Assembly (NCBI GenBank): GCA_014526335.1
Contig: JACTAT010000331.1
Location: forward strand, 55,342-119,341
Length of the DNA: 64,000 nt
Source: Chrysaora quinquecirrha
Taxonomy: Eukaryota; Cnidaria; Scyphozoa; Semaeostomeae; Pelagiidae
Direction: 5' to 3'
The notes below the pieces were generated by a model. That model made no database searches, was not told where the DNA came from, and saw nothing but the letters and a program-made list of their open reading frames with translations. Shown in pieces: positions 24,001-32,783 of the stretch; the first letter of the stretch is position 1, and each line of letters starts with the position of its first letter. A program made the translations under genes and the position numbers.

Positions 24001-24484
24001 AAAGTATTGTAGTAATAACGTCACTTTATATGAACACTGTCTCTGGTTATTTTTCAATTTCGTGTTTGTATTTCACAATATTTGCTATCCAGTCTTGTAT
24101 CTTTCTCCATTCTGGTCTACCTCTTGACACCAGGACGGCTTAACTGTACTCAATAATTCTCGATGAACCCCCTGGGGGGTTTGGTCCCTTGGGCTTTTTG
24201 GGCCAAATAATCAGGCAGAAAACAGAGAAACTGCCGAAAAGGCCGGGTAGTAAATGGCAAAATAAACAAAAATCCAAGCACATGTTTTTATAAACAATAA
24301 GAAGAAGGGGATTGATTTTATGTCGTATTCATTAACCCTTGTCTGAAGCTTTTGAAGTAGATACCCTTCTGTGTCTGGCCTTACGTCATCCAAATGATCA
24401 TCATGAACAGTCAACTTTACTTACATTATTCCCATCTTTGACTTTCAGTTCTTTCAAAACCTTGCGTGTCCTTGGACTTGCCAT
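15056..24484 (-). CDS. ARFGAP1: ADP-ribosylation factor GTPase-activating protein 1
   Basis: Twelve exons on the minus strand: 24484-24425, 22758-22649, 22379-22322, 21930-21817, 21061-20865, 19351-19283, 18561-18476, 17620-17589, 17483-17427, 16119-16063, 15681-15622, 15394-15056 (1239 nt, 412 aa; human 406). It starts [14 protein letters not shown], followed by the ArfGAP zinc finger C-x2-C-x16-C-x2-C (CFEC...CLDC) with the catalytic Arg in [16 protein letters not shown], then GGNAAAKAF and AAALYRDKV. The middle has KYVGFG; Trp-containing amphipathic ALPS-like segments follow (exons 8-11), e.g. LNENVIKP and [16 protein letters not shown]; the C-terminus has repeated D-x-W motifs ([10 protein letters not shown]). 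The protein activates Arf1 GTP hydrolysis on Golgi COPI membranes, sensing curvature through ALPS motifs. For exon 3 the acceptor at 22380 is preferred over one 9 bp downstream because it restores SFV in the conserved HLSFVRS. Confidence 0.95.
15690..16040. repeat. Low-complexity ATC/ATG tract in an ARFGAP1 intron
   Basis: About 340 bp of (ATCATn)-rich sequence such as ATCATCATCAGCATCATCATG. Long Met/Ile open frames on both strands are a by-product of the composition. Confidence 0.8.
16404..16779. mobile_element. TA-flanked MITE with AAGGAAC word
   Basis: Left end TACACG(T)9ATAAGGAAC and right end GTTCCTTAT(A)11CGTGTA are inverted repeats. The word AAGGAAC recurs about nine times inside (for example after 16,434, 16,470, 16,480, 16,680, 16,693, 16,724), often beside GAGGCTG or CAGCCTC. 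About 376 bp, no coding capacity, in an ARFGAP1 intron. Confidence 0.8.
17948..18162. repeat. Small foldback repeat
   Basis: AAATCGTATAAAGCA...CAAAATTTAGTC at 17,949 is matched by GACTAAATTTTGGGTGCTTTATACGATTTT ending near 18,158 in inverted form, giving arms of about 30 bp around a 150-bp centre. Probably a MITE. Confidence 0.55.
18185..18405 (+). mobile_element. 3' end fragment of a LINE reverse transcriptase ORF
   Basis: The translation [19 protein letters not shown] is the signature found near the C-terminus of many LINE-encoded polyproteins; the ORF runs into a (GAA)n tail at 18,379-18,396, as expected of a 5'-truncated insertion. It lies in an ARFGAP1 intron, antisense to the gene. Confidence 0.65.
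19040..19260 (+). repeat. tRNA-like SINE fragment(s)
   Basis: Two B-box-like words, TGTTTGAATCCC near 19,120 and GGTTCAAATC near 19,203, occur after a possible A-box-like TTAGCTCTTTGCCTGAGTGG. Lies in an ARFGAP1 intron. The boundaries and family are uncertain. Confidence 0.35.
20127..20300 (+). repeat. tRNA-derived SINE, family 1, copy 3
   Basis: Begins GGTGCTGCAGCGTGGTGGTG, continues TAATCCAGCTGACTCATGG, has a decayed B box (GGTTGGAGCCCC), CAGGGTCAAGGTCTC, CTAGCGACTGGCGC and a TTCACCTTTACC tail. In an ARFGAP1 intron, antisense to the gene. Confidence 0.7.
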
Positions 24485-24716
24485 GTTTCTCCTAATTTAT
24501 CTTCTTTAATTCACCGTCTTTCTGTTGTTTTTAATCGAAATCTTCCGGAAATTCTGTTGAAATTCCTTTAGGCCATTTAGAAAATTTTTTTCTACCAGTT
24601 GATGACCTTTGCGCATGCGTGCTTTTGACCTCATCTTCCAATGACGTGGCTTCCTGTATTTGTTGTGCTGGCATTGAATGCTGGTTCCTGAAAGAATCGG
24701 AAAATGTCGTCGGATC

Positions 24717-24900
24717 ATAGGGGGTCAAAAACCGTAAAACCGCAATTTTTAGCCAAAAACCGTACAAGCGTACATGTGTTTTGTTAAAACCGTAAAACCG
24801 AACCGAAATCGCAGATTGAAAACCGCAAAACCGTACTTTTTGAAGGTAAAAACCGTAAAACCGCTCTCAAAATGTCGAAAACCGCAAACCGTCATGCCCA
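24717..24900. repeat. AAAACCG word-repeat island
   Basis: About eleven copies of AAACCG within 180 bp, mostly as AAAACCGTAAAACCG, AAAACCGC and AAAACCGTAC, irregularly spaced. A similar island of TTTACGG/CGGTTTT words lies at 61.37-61.70 kb. It lies upstream of ARFGAP1 exon 1 and abuts the element starting at 24,909. Confidence 0.6.
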
Positions 24901-24908
24901 ATGACCCG

Positions 24909-26952
24909 AGTTCATATGCTTTTCCAATGATACTTAGGTAAATCAATGTACGCCTGTCCAATTTCAACGTCTTCCCATAACTATTCCTATTTAAGGTACA
25001 TAAATGGTACCAATTTGTATGAGAAACTTAGATTCGTAGTCATGAAAAGTCAATCAGTTCTTATTCCTCAAGCAAGCCGAAACTTTGCAACTATGTGTTG
25101 CTCTTATGATTTTTTAAGCGCTATACGCCCAACTCAACGATATAACGATAGTAATGATAAAACCAACTCAATGCGAAGCAATAGTCAAGAAATCTGGTCC
25201 TAAAAAGCCTGTTTCTATTTTGAAAGAGTGCCAGTTATTTCATATACTGTTCGTCAGGTTGTAGCTCAGGAGAAACCTTCCAGGACTAATTATTGTCCGC
25301 CATTACTTAAAAATTTCGTCATCTCTTGAAGCGTATACAGTGGAGCCCTTGCCGATATCAGCTGGTTCCATTTGGGCACAGTGCACCGTTGGTCTGAACT
25401 TGGAAGAGCGCTTAAAGCTGACTCACTTGCGCATCGTCAGATCTTGGCACTCCGGCCGCGTTTTCGAAAATGCTCAAATGAAAACAGGTATATTTCCAAG
25501 CAACAAAATATGACGAACTTCAAAAACAACGACAATAGATTTGAACTTATAATACATGTTTCGGCTGATAATTCAGCGCAATTTTGGAATCTCCCCAATT
25601 TGTCGTCCCTGAGAGATGAAAGCTTTAAGCTGGCAAAAAGAATGGCAAATGTATCCACAGAGTATGATGACAAACCAACTCATAGCGAAGCAAAAAGGAA
25701 GCGGCTGATTAACCTGATTTCTTTAAGTTCCCACTGAAAAATGGTCTAATTCCGCTAGAAACCGTATACCATCACGAAAAGAAACAATGCTTAGTGAACC
25801 GGGAAAGAATGAGTTAGAGTTCATAACAACAACCTCGGAAAAGCTGAAGGTCAAGTCAATTAATACTGTAAGCATCGCTAAATTTGCTAAACTTAGAAAT
25901 GGACTTTGAATTTTTGACCTTGAAGATGAAAAGTTGTTCGTTAAGTAAGACTTTGGGATTGCTGTTCGCCTGTTTAATATACCTAATCTGAGTGAAAAAA
26001 TACACAATAGTTTTCCAAAAAGGAACGCTAACGTTGAAAATGGCTGCTATCTGCTCTACGATTCACCCTGCTACGCTTGGTGCTCAGGTTCGGGTATATG
26101 ATTCTCTGTAGAAGCTTTATTAGGACGAATTGCTTTCATATATGTAATTACTGTACGGGAACGTCAACCTGTTTTCCGACTATGCTGTTCGATATAGTCA
26201 CCCAGTCTCTATTATCAGGGTCCACAGAGATCCATTGGCTTCATCAGATTAAATAGTTCAAGCATAAACATCATAAGTTACCATGTCGCGAAACGGTCTA
26301 CATATAATTTCAAGAAGCCGATGTTGCATTTGGTATGGAATATAAATGGCAAATGTGAAATTAGAACAACAAGAAGAGAGATACAACCAAAGAAAAGAGC
26401 AGATGATGTCAATGGCGCTTCTAATAAAGCAGCCAAAGAACATTATCATGAACGCAACTTAGTGATACCAAGTGCGCTTTCTAACAATTCACACTCACAT
26501 TCTGCTATTTTTCTTTGCAAAAGGTCTCACAATGGAGCTGCAGTGGAGACTTGTGCGACTGATACCACGCTTTACCGCGCTGGATGAAATTCAGGGTTGA
26601 GCTACAAGTTCTAGACGCACGATGTATAGTATGTTGACCCAGAAAACACTGGCGATAAATTATGGTCGCAACAAAAAGTACGTAAAAATCATACAGTACA
26701 AAACGATGGGCGCAGAGTACATAAAAAGTCTAAAGGCAATACATAAACGGAAAGTCGAACGCAATCTCCCAAAGTTTCGGCTTCTCAAGGGATAAGAACT
26801 TTTGATTGACTTCTCACGACTACGAATCGAAGTTTCTCTTACAAATTGGTACCATTTATGTACCTTAAATAGGAATAGTTATGGTAAGACGTTGAAATTG
26901 GACAGGCGTACATTGATTTACCTAAGTATCATTGGAAAAGCATATGAACTCA
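24909..26952. mobile_element. DNA transposon-like element with about 165-bp terminal inverted repeats
   Basis: GAGTTCATATGCTTTTCCAA at the left edge is the exact complement of the right edge ending at 26,952, and similarity continues inward for about 165 bp (shared GGTACCAATTTGTA/GGTACCATTT...). The 1.7-kb interior has only short ORFs (longest 121 aa at 25,372, unrecognised). No transposase motif is visible, so it is probably non-autonomous or decayed. Target duplication is not evident. Confidence 0.7.
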
Positions 26953-29500
26953 AAGTCGCAAGTTTGAATCACTATGAATCTAAGTTTTTCGGACAGTTTC
27001 GCACCTCTTGCACATCCGTTATACCTCAGCAAAGTGTACAATACAGTAGTTTTGCTTCAGAGAGATTACAGAATGCATTTTAAAAGCTCAAAAAACTTGA
27101 GCCTCTGCGGAGGAGCACTTTTTTAACTATGCATATCTTTGTATCCATAGCTCAAATGCAAGGCATGCCTTATAATATTTTGCTCCATTTTTGACGCTCT
27201 TTCATATGGTATACTGAAATTTAAAATATCTTGACATTGATTATTTACCGACCGGCAACTACATACGTCATCGATCACGTGACATCCGGCAATTACCAAA
27301 AAATGTCCCAAGTGCCAAAATATCCGCAATAGTATAGTTAAGTAATAGCAACAATAAAATTTTCGGTTACCCAGTTTGCTAGATGGTTACAGTAATTTCC
27401 CTGTCTACACGAAAGAGCGAGGATTTGTAATTGAAATTTTCTATTTAGTGAAGGGGGTTTAATAGAGAGGGGACTTCAAGAAGATTGATACGGTTTTCGG
27501 CTGCCATCATCGTCTTCATCAGCAGGCAGAAAATTTCAATTGGGCATATGATTTTAAAGCGATGTTTTGTAAAATAAGGTGATCAATTCATGCTGGTCAG
27601 TTCCGAACTGCTTCGTGACCTTGTTGCACTGTTGCTGGAGGAAAACAGGACATAGGAAAAACATTTCTGTTCGTCACTTTTGCTTCTGAAACGTGGAGGA
27701 GATAGTCGAACATGAAAAAAACTGGGTATCAGCCATTGGTCTATCGTTGCGCAACTGTCTTTGCCTAGAGATGACGTCAATAAACATTTAACGAAATCTT
27801 TATCGACAGGGTTAAATCTCGAACTACAATAATAGGATACAGTAGTGAAATTAGAGCATGGATATGCGTGATAATTTGATAAAAAAGGAAATGATTTTAG
27901 TAAGAAAACACAACAGCCTTATGGCGAATGAAGCACATGGTTAAACTAAACAATCGTCATCGCATTGATTATGTTGTTGACCAACAAATAAGATTCTATC
28001 CAGGTTACTAGGGGGCAATCACTTCATGTAGATTAGAGACTGAAAATATGGAATGTAATGAGTTCATTTCATTGTGTGAAATACGTTCTTAAGTATGACG
28101 TAGTGGAATAAGATCATTATGTCTATCATGAACTCATGAGTGATTGTCTATCATGAATTATAAAATATTTAAGAAAGTACGTAGGATGATAGAATTGATT
28201 TGAATTGAGTAATATAAGATGACTTTTATTGATTGAATAAGAGATAGACCTGCTAAAAGGCAATCTGTTCAGAATATTAATATATGAAAATTCGATTTGA
28301 TGGTGGGTTCTTAATTGCAAAAGAAAGACGTGTTTTGAAAATCTAATAAACAGCAGTCGTTTGTCGGATGATGAAATGTGCGCATATTTTGCGAGAGGAA
28401 AGCGAGATCTATTACTAGAAGCTAAATTAAATGTGGCTTTTGCAATAAGAATGAAGATTTGTATTCAAGAGTGAAGGTGATCAAATGAGAAATGACTGCT
28501 TGATAATTGATGCAATCACGTATTTTGATCATTAGAATGCTCGGTTGAACATAACAACCAACTTCAACATCAAACAGTCAGATAAAGACCACGTTACACG
28601 GGGGAAGAATCGTCATAACTTAATAAAATAACTATAAGATAAACTCATTCAAACATCCATCCTTTAAATTATTTCCTTACTTTTTATACGTGTCTTTCTT
28701 CTTCACTTACAAGTCACTATTCTTAGAAACACTAACGTTTCAATTTTCAGTTATAAAGCTACTTGAGGAGATTAAAATAGCTACTTCATGGCACTTCAAG
28801 ATACGTCTTGAGTATGAAAATTCCAGAAAAGATATGTTTTCATAAGTTAACTATCAACGTGCATTTGTCTTAGTTCCTATATGTCTACACAACTAGCTTT
28901 CTTAAACGTCTTTTGTCCTGTTACACTTTAAAGAAGATAAGTTTAGACCATGAACAGAATGAAGCAAAGTTTGTTTCTTCAAGAAGCTACAACGAATTAA
29001 GGTATTTTCTTAAAGACGTGCTTAAATACCTCTCAAAAACAGATACAATACTTTACATTACATATGCGCACTAACTTTCACCTTCTCAAGTAGCTAGTAC
29101 TTTAGCTATATAAACTTGTATCTTGAATTTTTTGAAAAATAAATTTCGGGATTTCTATCTCAGTAAGTCTTTCGCAGTGCCTTTTTTTGGGTGAAAACTG
29201 CAACTGATTAAAAGAAGTGGCTGAAAGGTGTATGGAGTATTTTCCTTTTGAATTAATGTCGTAGAAATTATTGTATATATGAGGTTAATTTTTAAGATGA
29301 AAAATGGCATCATGAGACATTAGTTTGTTAAAGAAAGCCCGTTTGACATTGCTATCTATAGCAACCCCCCGGTTAATAGGATAAAGATGATAGTGTCTTG
29401 AAGCGTAAGTTGACTTCCATGATCAAACTAATTTTAAATTAATATATTTCCAGTGTTTTAATGGTGTGCACGTGAAATGCATTCGTGAATAATTAATGCA
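26953..29500. other. Intergenic A+T-rich stretch
   Basis: About 2.5 kb with no credible coding region, RNA gene or recognised repeat. ORFs are short and without family resemblance. Confidence 0.5.
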
Positions 29501-29508
29501 TTGATGGC

Positions 29509-29516
29509 TATAAAAA
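29509..29516 (+). promoter_or_regulatory. TATA box of the small secreted-peptide gene
   Basis: GGCTATAAAAAGGC lies about 98 bp before the start codon at 29,607, giving an expected start of transcription near 29,540. Confidence 0.6.
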
Positions 29517-29606
29517 GGCATATCTGCATCATCATTGCTATAAAGGTAAGAGAAAGGCACAGCAACGCCACAAGAAAGAAGAATCGCTCCGGACGTCGCT
29601 CGAAAG

Positions 29607-30582
29607 ATGGCATCTCAAAAAATCGCCTACATGATTTTCGTTTCTGTTCTAATTTCTGGTTTGTTGGTAACAATGTCATCAGCACTTTCTTCGCAGACTA
29701 ATTTGTGGCAGGGTAAAAGAGCAGAAAAAGAGGTCAGTTTTATTGTCAAATTTTAATCCATTCAAACAATATTCAAGTATGTTCTTCTTATTGCTTCGTT
29801 TATTATTGCCAGTAAACGTAATGCCATAACATTTCGGTTTTTCTTCATTGAGTCAACTCTATGTTCTAACCTCATCTGGCTAACTTTTCTCTTGTCATTC
29901 CCACGTCAATTCTTTGAGCAAAGCAAAATTGGAAGAAAAAGACGAGCAACGGATTAATATAGTTAACCTTCAAAGGTGCAACAGTGTTGTGATCTCATGC
30001 ATGTGGTATGGAGCGTAGAAACTTAGCCACAAAACTGAAATCAACGTTGATATCAAATGAGGGAGTGAGTAACGAGAAATATGAATGAGGATGGAAATTC
30101 ATTTCATTATAAATTTCATTATGACTCTTGAGGCAATCAAACAACACATACGCAAAAGCTTTGTAAGACGCAGAAAAACTCTTTTGTTCTGCAACGTTTT
30201 TTCAAACACAATCTGTGCCACATATGTCAGCGTTTAAAAATGATCATTGTGCCGTTTATCATTGCTTCTTTGAATAGGATCTCTGTATGAGTATTATTTC
30301 ATGGTTTGTTCATGTTAATAACGCATCTGGTCGTTTCTCTTCTTTTTTAAATAATCTTTAAGACGTATGACTTTATTTTTGGTTTGATTTTTTTACAAAT
30401 GTTCCACAGATGTTAATTTAAATTTTATATCTTAATTCTAGGGAATGGCGAAGACGCTAAGCACTGAGTTTAGCAAGAGGGGGGTTTGTGGAATGTGCAA
30501 TAAATATTGCAGAAGAAATGTTGTCAGTCGTTTAAGAGAAATGGAAGAAGATATCCTTAAAGACGCCGATTATGACAGTTGA
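29607..30582 (+). CDS. Small secreted peptide precursor with amidation and dibasic sites
   Basis: Two exons, 29607-29732 and 30442-30582 (88 aa, junction in phase; donor GAG|gtcagt, acceptor ttctag|GGA). Residues 1 to about 27 form a signal peptide (MASQKIAYMIFVSVLISGLL...), followed by LSSQTNLWQ-G-K-R: a Gly-Lys-Arg site that would yield an amidated peptide such as QTNLWQ-amide, with a Gln that could cyclise if exposed. Further on FSKR|GVCGMCNKYC|RR marks a dibasic-flanked 10-residue segment with three cysteines, then an acidic helical tail. A TATA box precedes it and AATAAA occurs near 30,713. These are classic neuropeptide/peptide-hormone precursor features; I do not recognise the family. 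An alternative is a short Cys-containing secreted peptide with no amidation. Confidence 0.65.
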
Positions 30583-30779
30583 AGAACCAACTGAAACAAT
30601 CATCATAAATAGAAGAAATTATTTAACTAAATTATTTATCAAATGTATTTAGTTATAGCTTGATGATTAAATTATGGCAAAGTAGAATGGTAGGCCTATA
30701 TATGAAAGATATGAATAAAAGAATATACGAAAATAAGTTCAGTTTAAAGGTGTCATCTTTTTATTTCAAATTATCTCTC

Positions 30780-30986
30780 ATCACAAACTAACTAACTAAC
30801 TAACTAACTAATCAACAAAATAACTAACTAACTAACCAACTTACTAACTAAATAACTAACTAACTAACTAACTAATCAACAAAATAACTAACTAACTAAC
30901 CAACTTACTAACTAAATAACTAACTAACTAACTAATTAATCAACAAAATAACTAACTAACTAACCTACTGACTAACCAACTAACTG

Positions 30987-31031
<45 letters not shown>

Positions 31032-31295
31032 ACAGGTAACTAAATAACTAACTAACTGACTAACTAACAAACTAAATAACTAAATAATTAACTACTTAAC
31101 TAACTAGCTAACTAACTAACTTACTTAACAAATTAGCTGACTGACAAACTAATAACTAACTGACTAACTATCTTACTAAAAAACTAACTAAATAACTAAA
31201 AGCTAATAATTAACAAACCAACTAAATAAATAAATAAACAACAAACCAACTAACAAACTAACTAAAAAACTAACAAACTAACGAACCAACCAACT
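30780..31295. repeat. (TAAC)n microsatellite array
   Basis: About 510 bp of CTAA/TAAC tetranucleotides with interruptions, including a near-duplicate 60-bp block (AACTAATCAACAAAATAACT) three times. It starts about 65 bp after the polyadenylation signal of the small peptide gene. Confidence 0.95.
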
Positions 31296-31479
31296 AAGTT
31301 GTACCTAAAATCCTCCAGTATAACCAAATCTCGAGTAAGACCCAAATGAAGAGCTAAGTGAAAGTCTCAGATATCTCTCAACTACTTAAAATATAGAAAA
31401 AGCTAGTGCTGACAAGTCTCGCTATGAATAAAACCATTAATCAGTTACCAGCTTTAGCTAGCAGCTAATAGACATTTTC

Positions 31480-32262
31480 AAAGGCGTCTGGGTCAGCGCG
31501 ACATTTTTCTTGAAGATGGCGGACTAATCAAGGGGAATCATCTTCGCGTGCAATGATCTGTATTGTAGTCGCTTTTGGAGAGGTACTGTAGCAAATTCAC
31601 GCTTAATTGGAGTAAAAGTGAAAGAAAGGATTCAAGCTCTAGCTTATCTGCTCAAGTAGGTAGACTTATTACACCAGGCTCATGTTCCGCTTATACAATC
31701 CAGACCAACGACCGCTACACGGAGACTCATCCTTACAATGTTCAAAAGCGACCAACTTTAGATTGAAACTTGTATTCCAAATTCGAATGTTTTGATCGAA
31801 AGTCATTCGCAATTTCTGGAGTAACTCGTGCTGTAAGGCATTGTAAAAAAAAAATTTCTCTCTGCTGCTCACTGATTGGCCAGATGTTCTTCTATCGTTC
31901 GATCAGACGAAAAATCGAATCGCAATAAAAGTGGGAGGACATTCATAAGCCAGTAAAAATGCAGCAAATTAAGTACTGCAACCTGATTGGCTCCGCCAAA
32001 TTTTTGGCAGAGAGTGGCCGCTTTTGTGCATGCAAAAGCCATGAGTCCCAGTTTGAGCAGCTTTCTGACAACAACAACAACTAAAGGTGGTAGCTGCGAT
32101 AACTGGGATTAGGCATAAAATCACAATTTATCGTCTAAGTTCCTTTTTGCTCTTTGTCTTCCGTTCATCGTGAATATGAAGAAAAATATGCTGCACTATC
32201 AAGATGTCTGCCATGTTCCCGAATAAAATGTGCCCACCCAGGTCTCTTTGAAAAGGCATATA
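31480..32262. mobile_element. Inverted-repeat element related to the 5.05-kb MITE
   Basis: The left end (TTTTCAAAGGCGTCTGGGTC...TTGAAGATGGCGGA) and the complement of the right end (TTTTCAAAGAGACCTGGGTG...) share the terminal motif of the element at 5,046-5,356. Its interior is longer, about 780 bp overall, with no coding capacity recognised. Confidence 0.65.
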
Positions 32263-32752
32263 TATGATTATAATGAATATAGTAGTAGTTACAATTTTCG
32301 TATGTTTTTCGTATGTTTCCCCCATTCGAATAAGCCCCTATCTGAAATTAATTTTGTACCAAGGGGACCCATTTTTGACCCTTTGTTACTTTGCGCTTAC
32401 CAACTAGGAAGAAACAAGCTTCAAAAACAATGAAGTCGTGCAAATAGAAAATGAAGAATTAAAACTGACTTTCTGCCCAAAATGTTCACGAAAATAAAAA
32501 CTTTAATATCGTCAGACACTCTTAATAAAATGAAATTTAATAAATTAGCTATAAAATTAAAAGTTCAAGTATCTAATTATCAGACCATGTCATACAACAA
32601 ACATAAATGCAAACGCTAAGTCATGATAACTATGGTCATACTATTTTCAGAGACTAATAACTATACTATTGTCACTAAAATTTAATAAAATCAGATAGAT
32701 ACTCGACTGAAATAGGCGAACAAATGTCTCTATTTAGTAGTCCTATTCACAA
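32263..32752. other. Spacer downstream of the ELPRS precursor gene
   Basis: A+T-rich with no credible gene. The AATAAA on the minus strand at 32,758-32,753 lies about 25 bp after the precursor stop codon and is a likely polyadenylation signal. Confidence 0.5.
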
Positions 32753-32783
32753 TTTATTTCATTGTCTACTTCAGCAATTTAAA

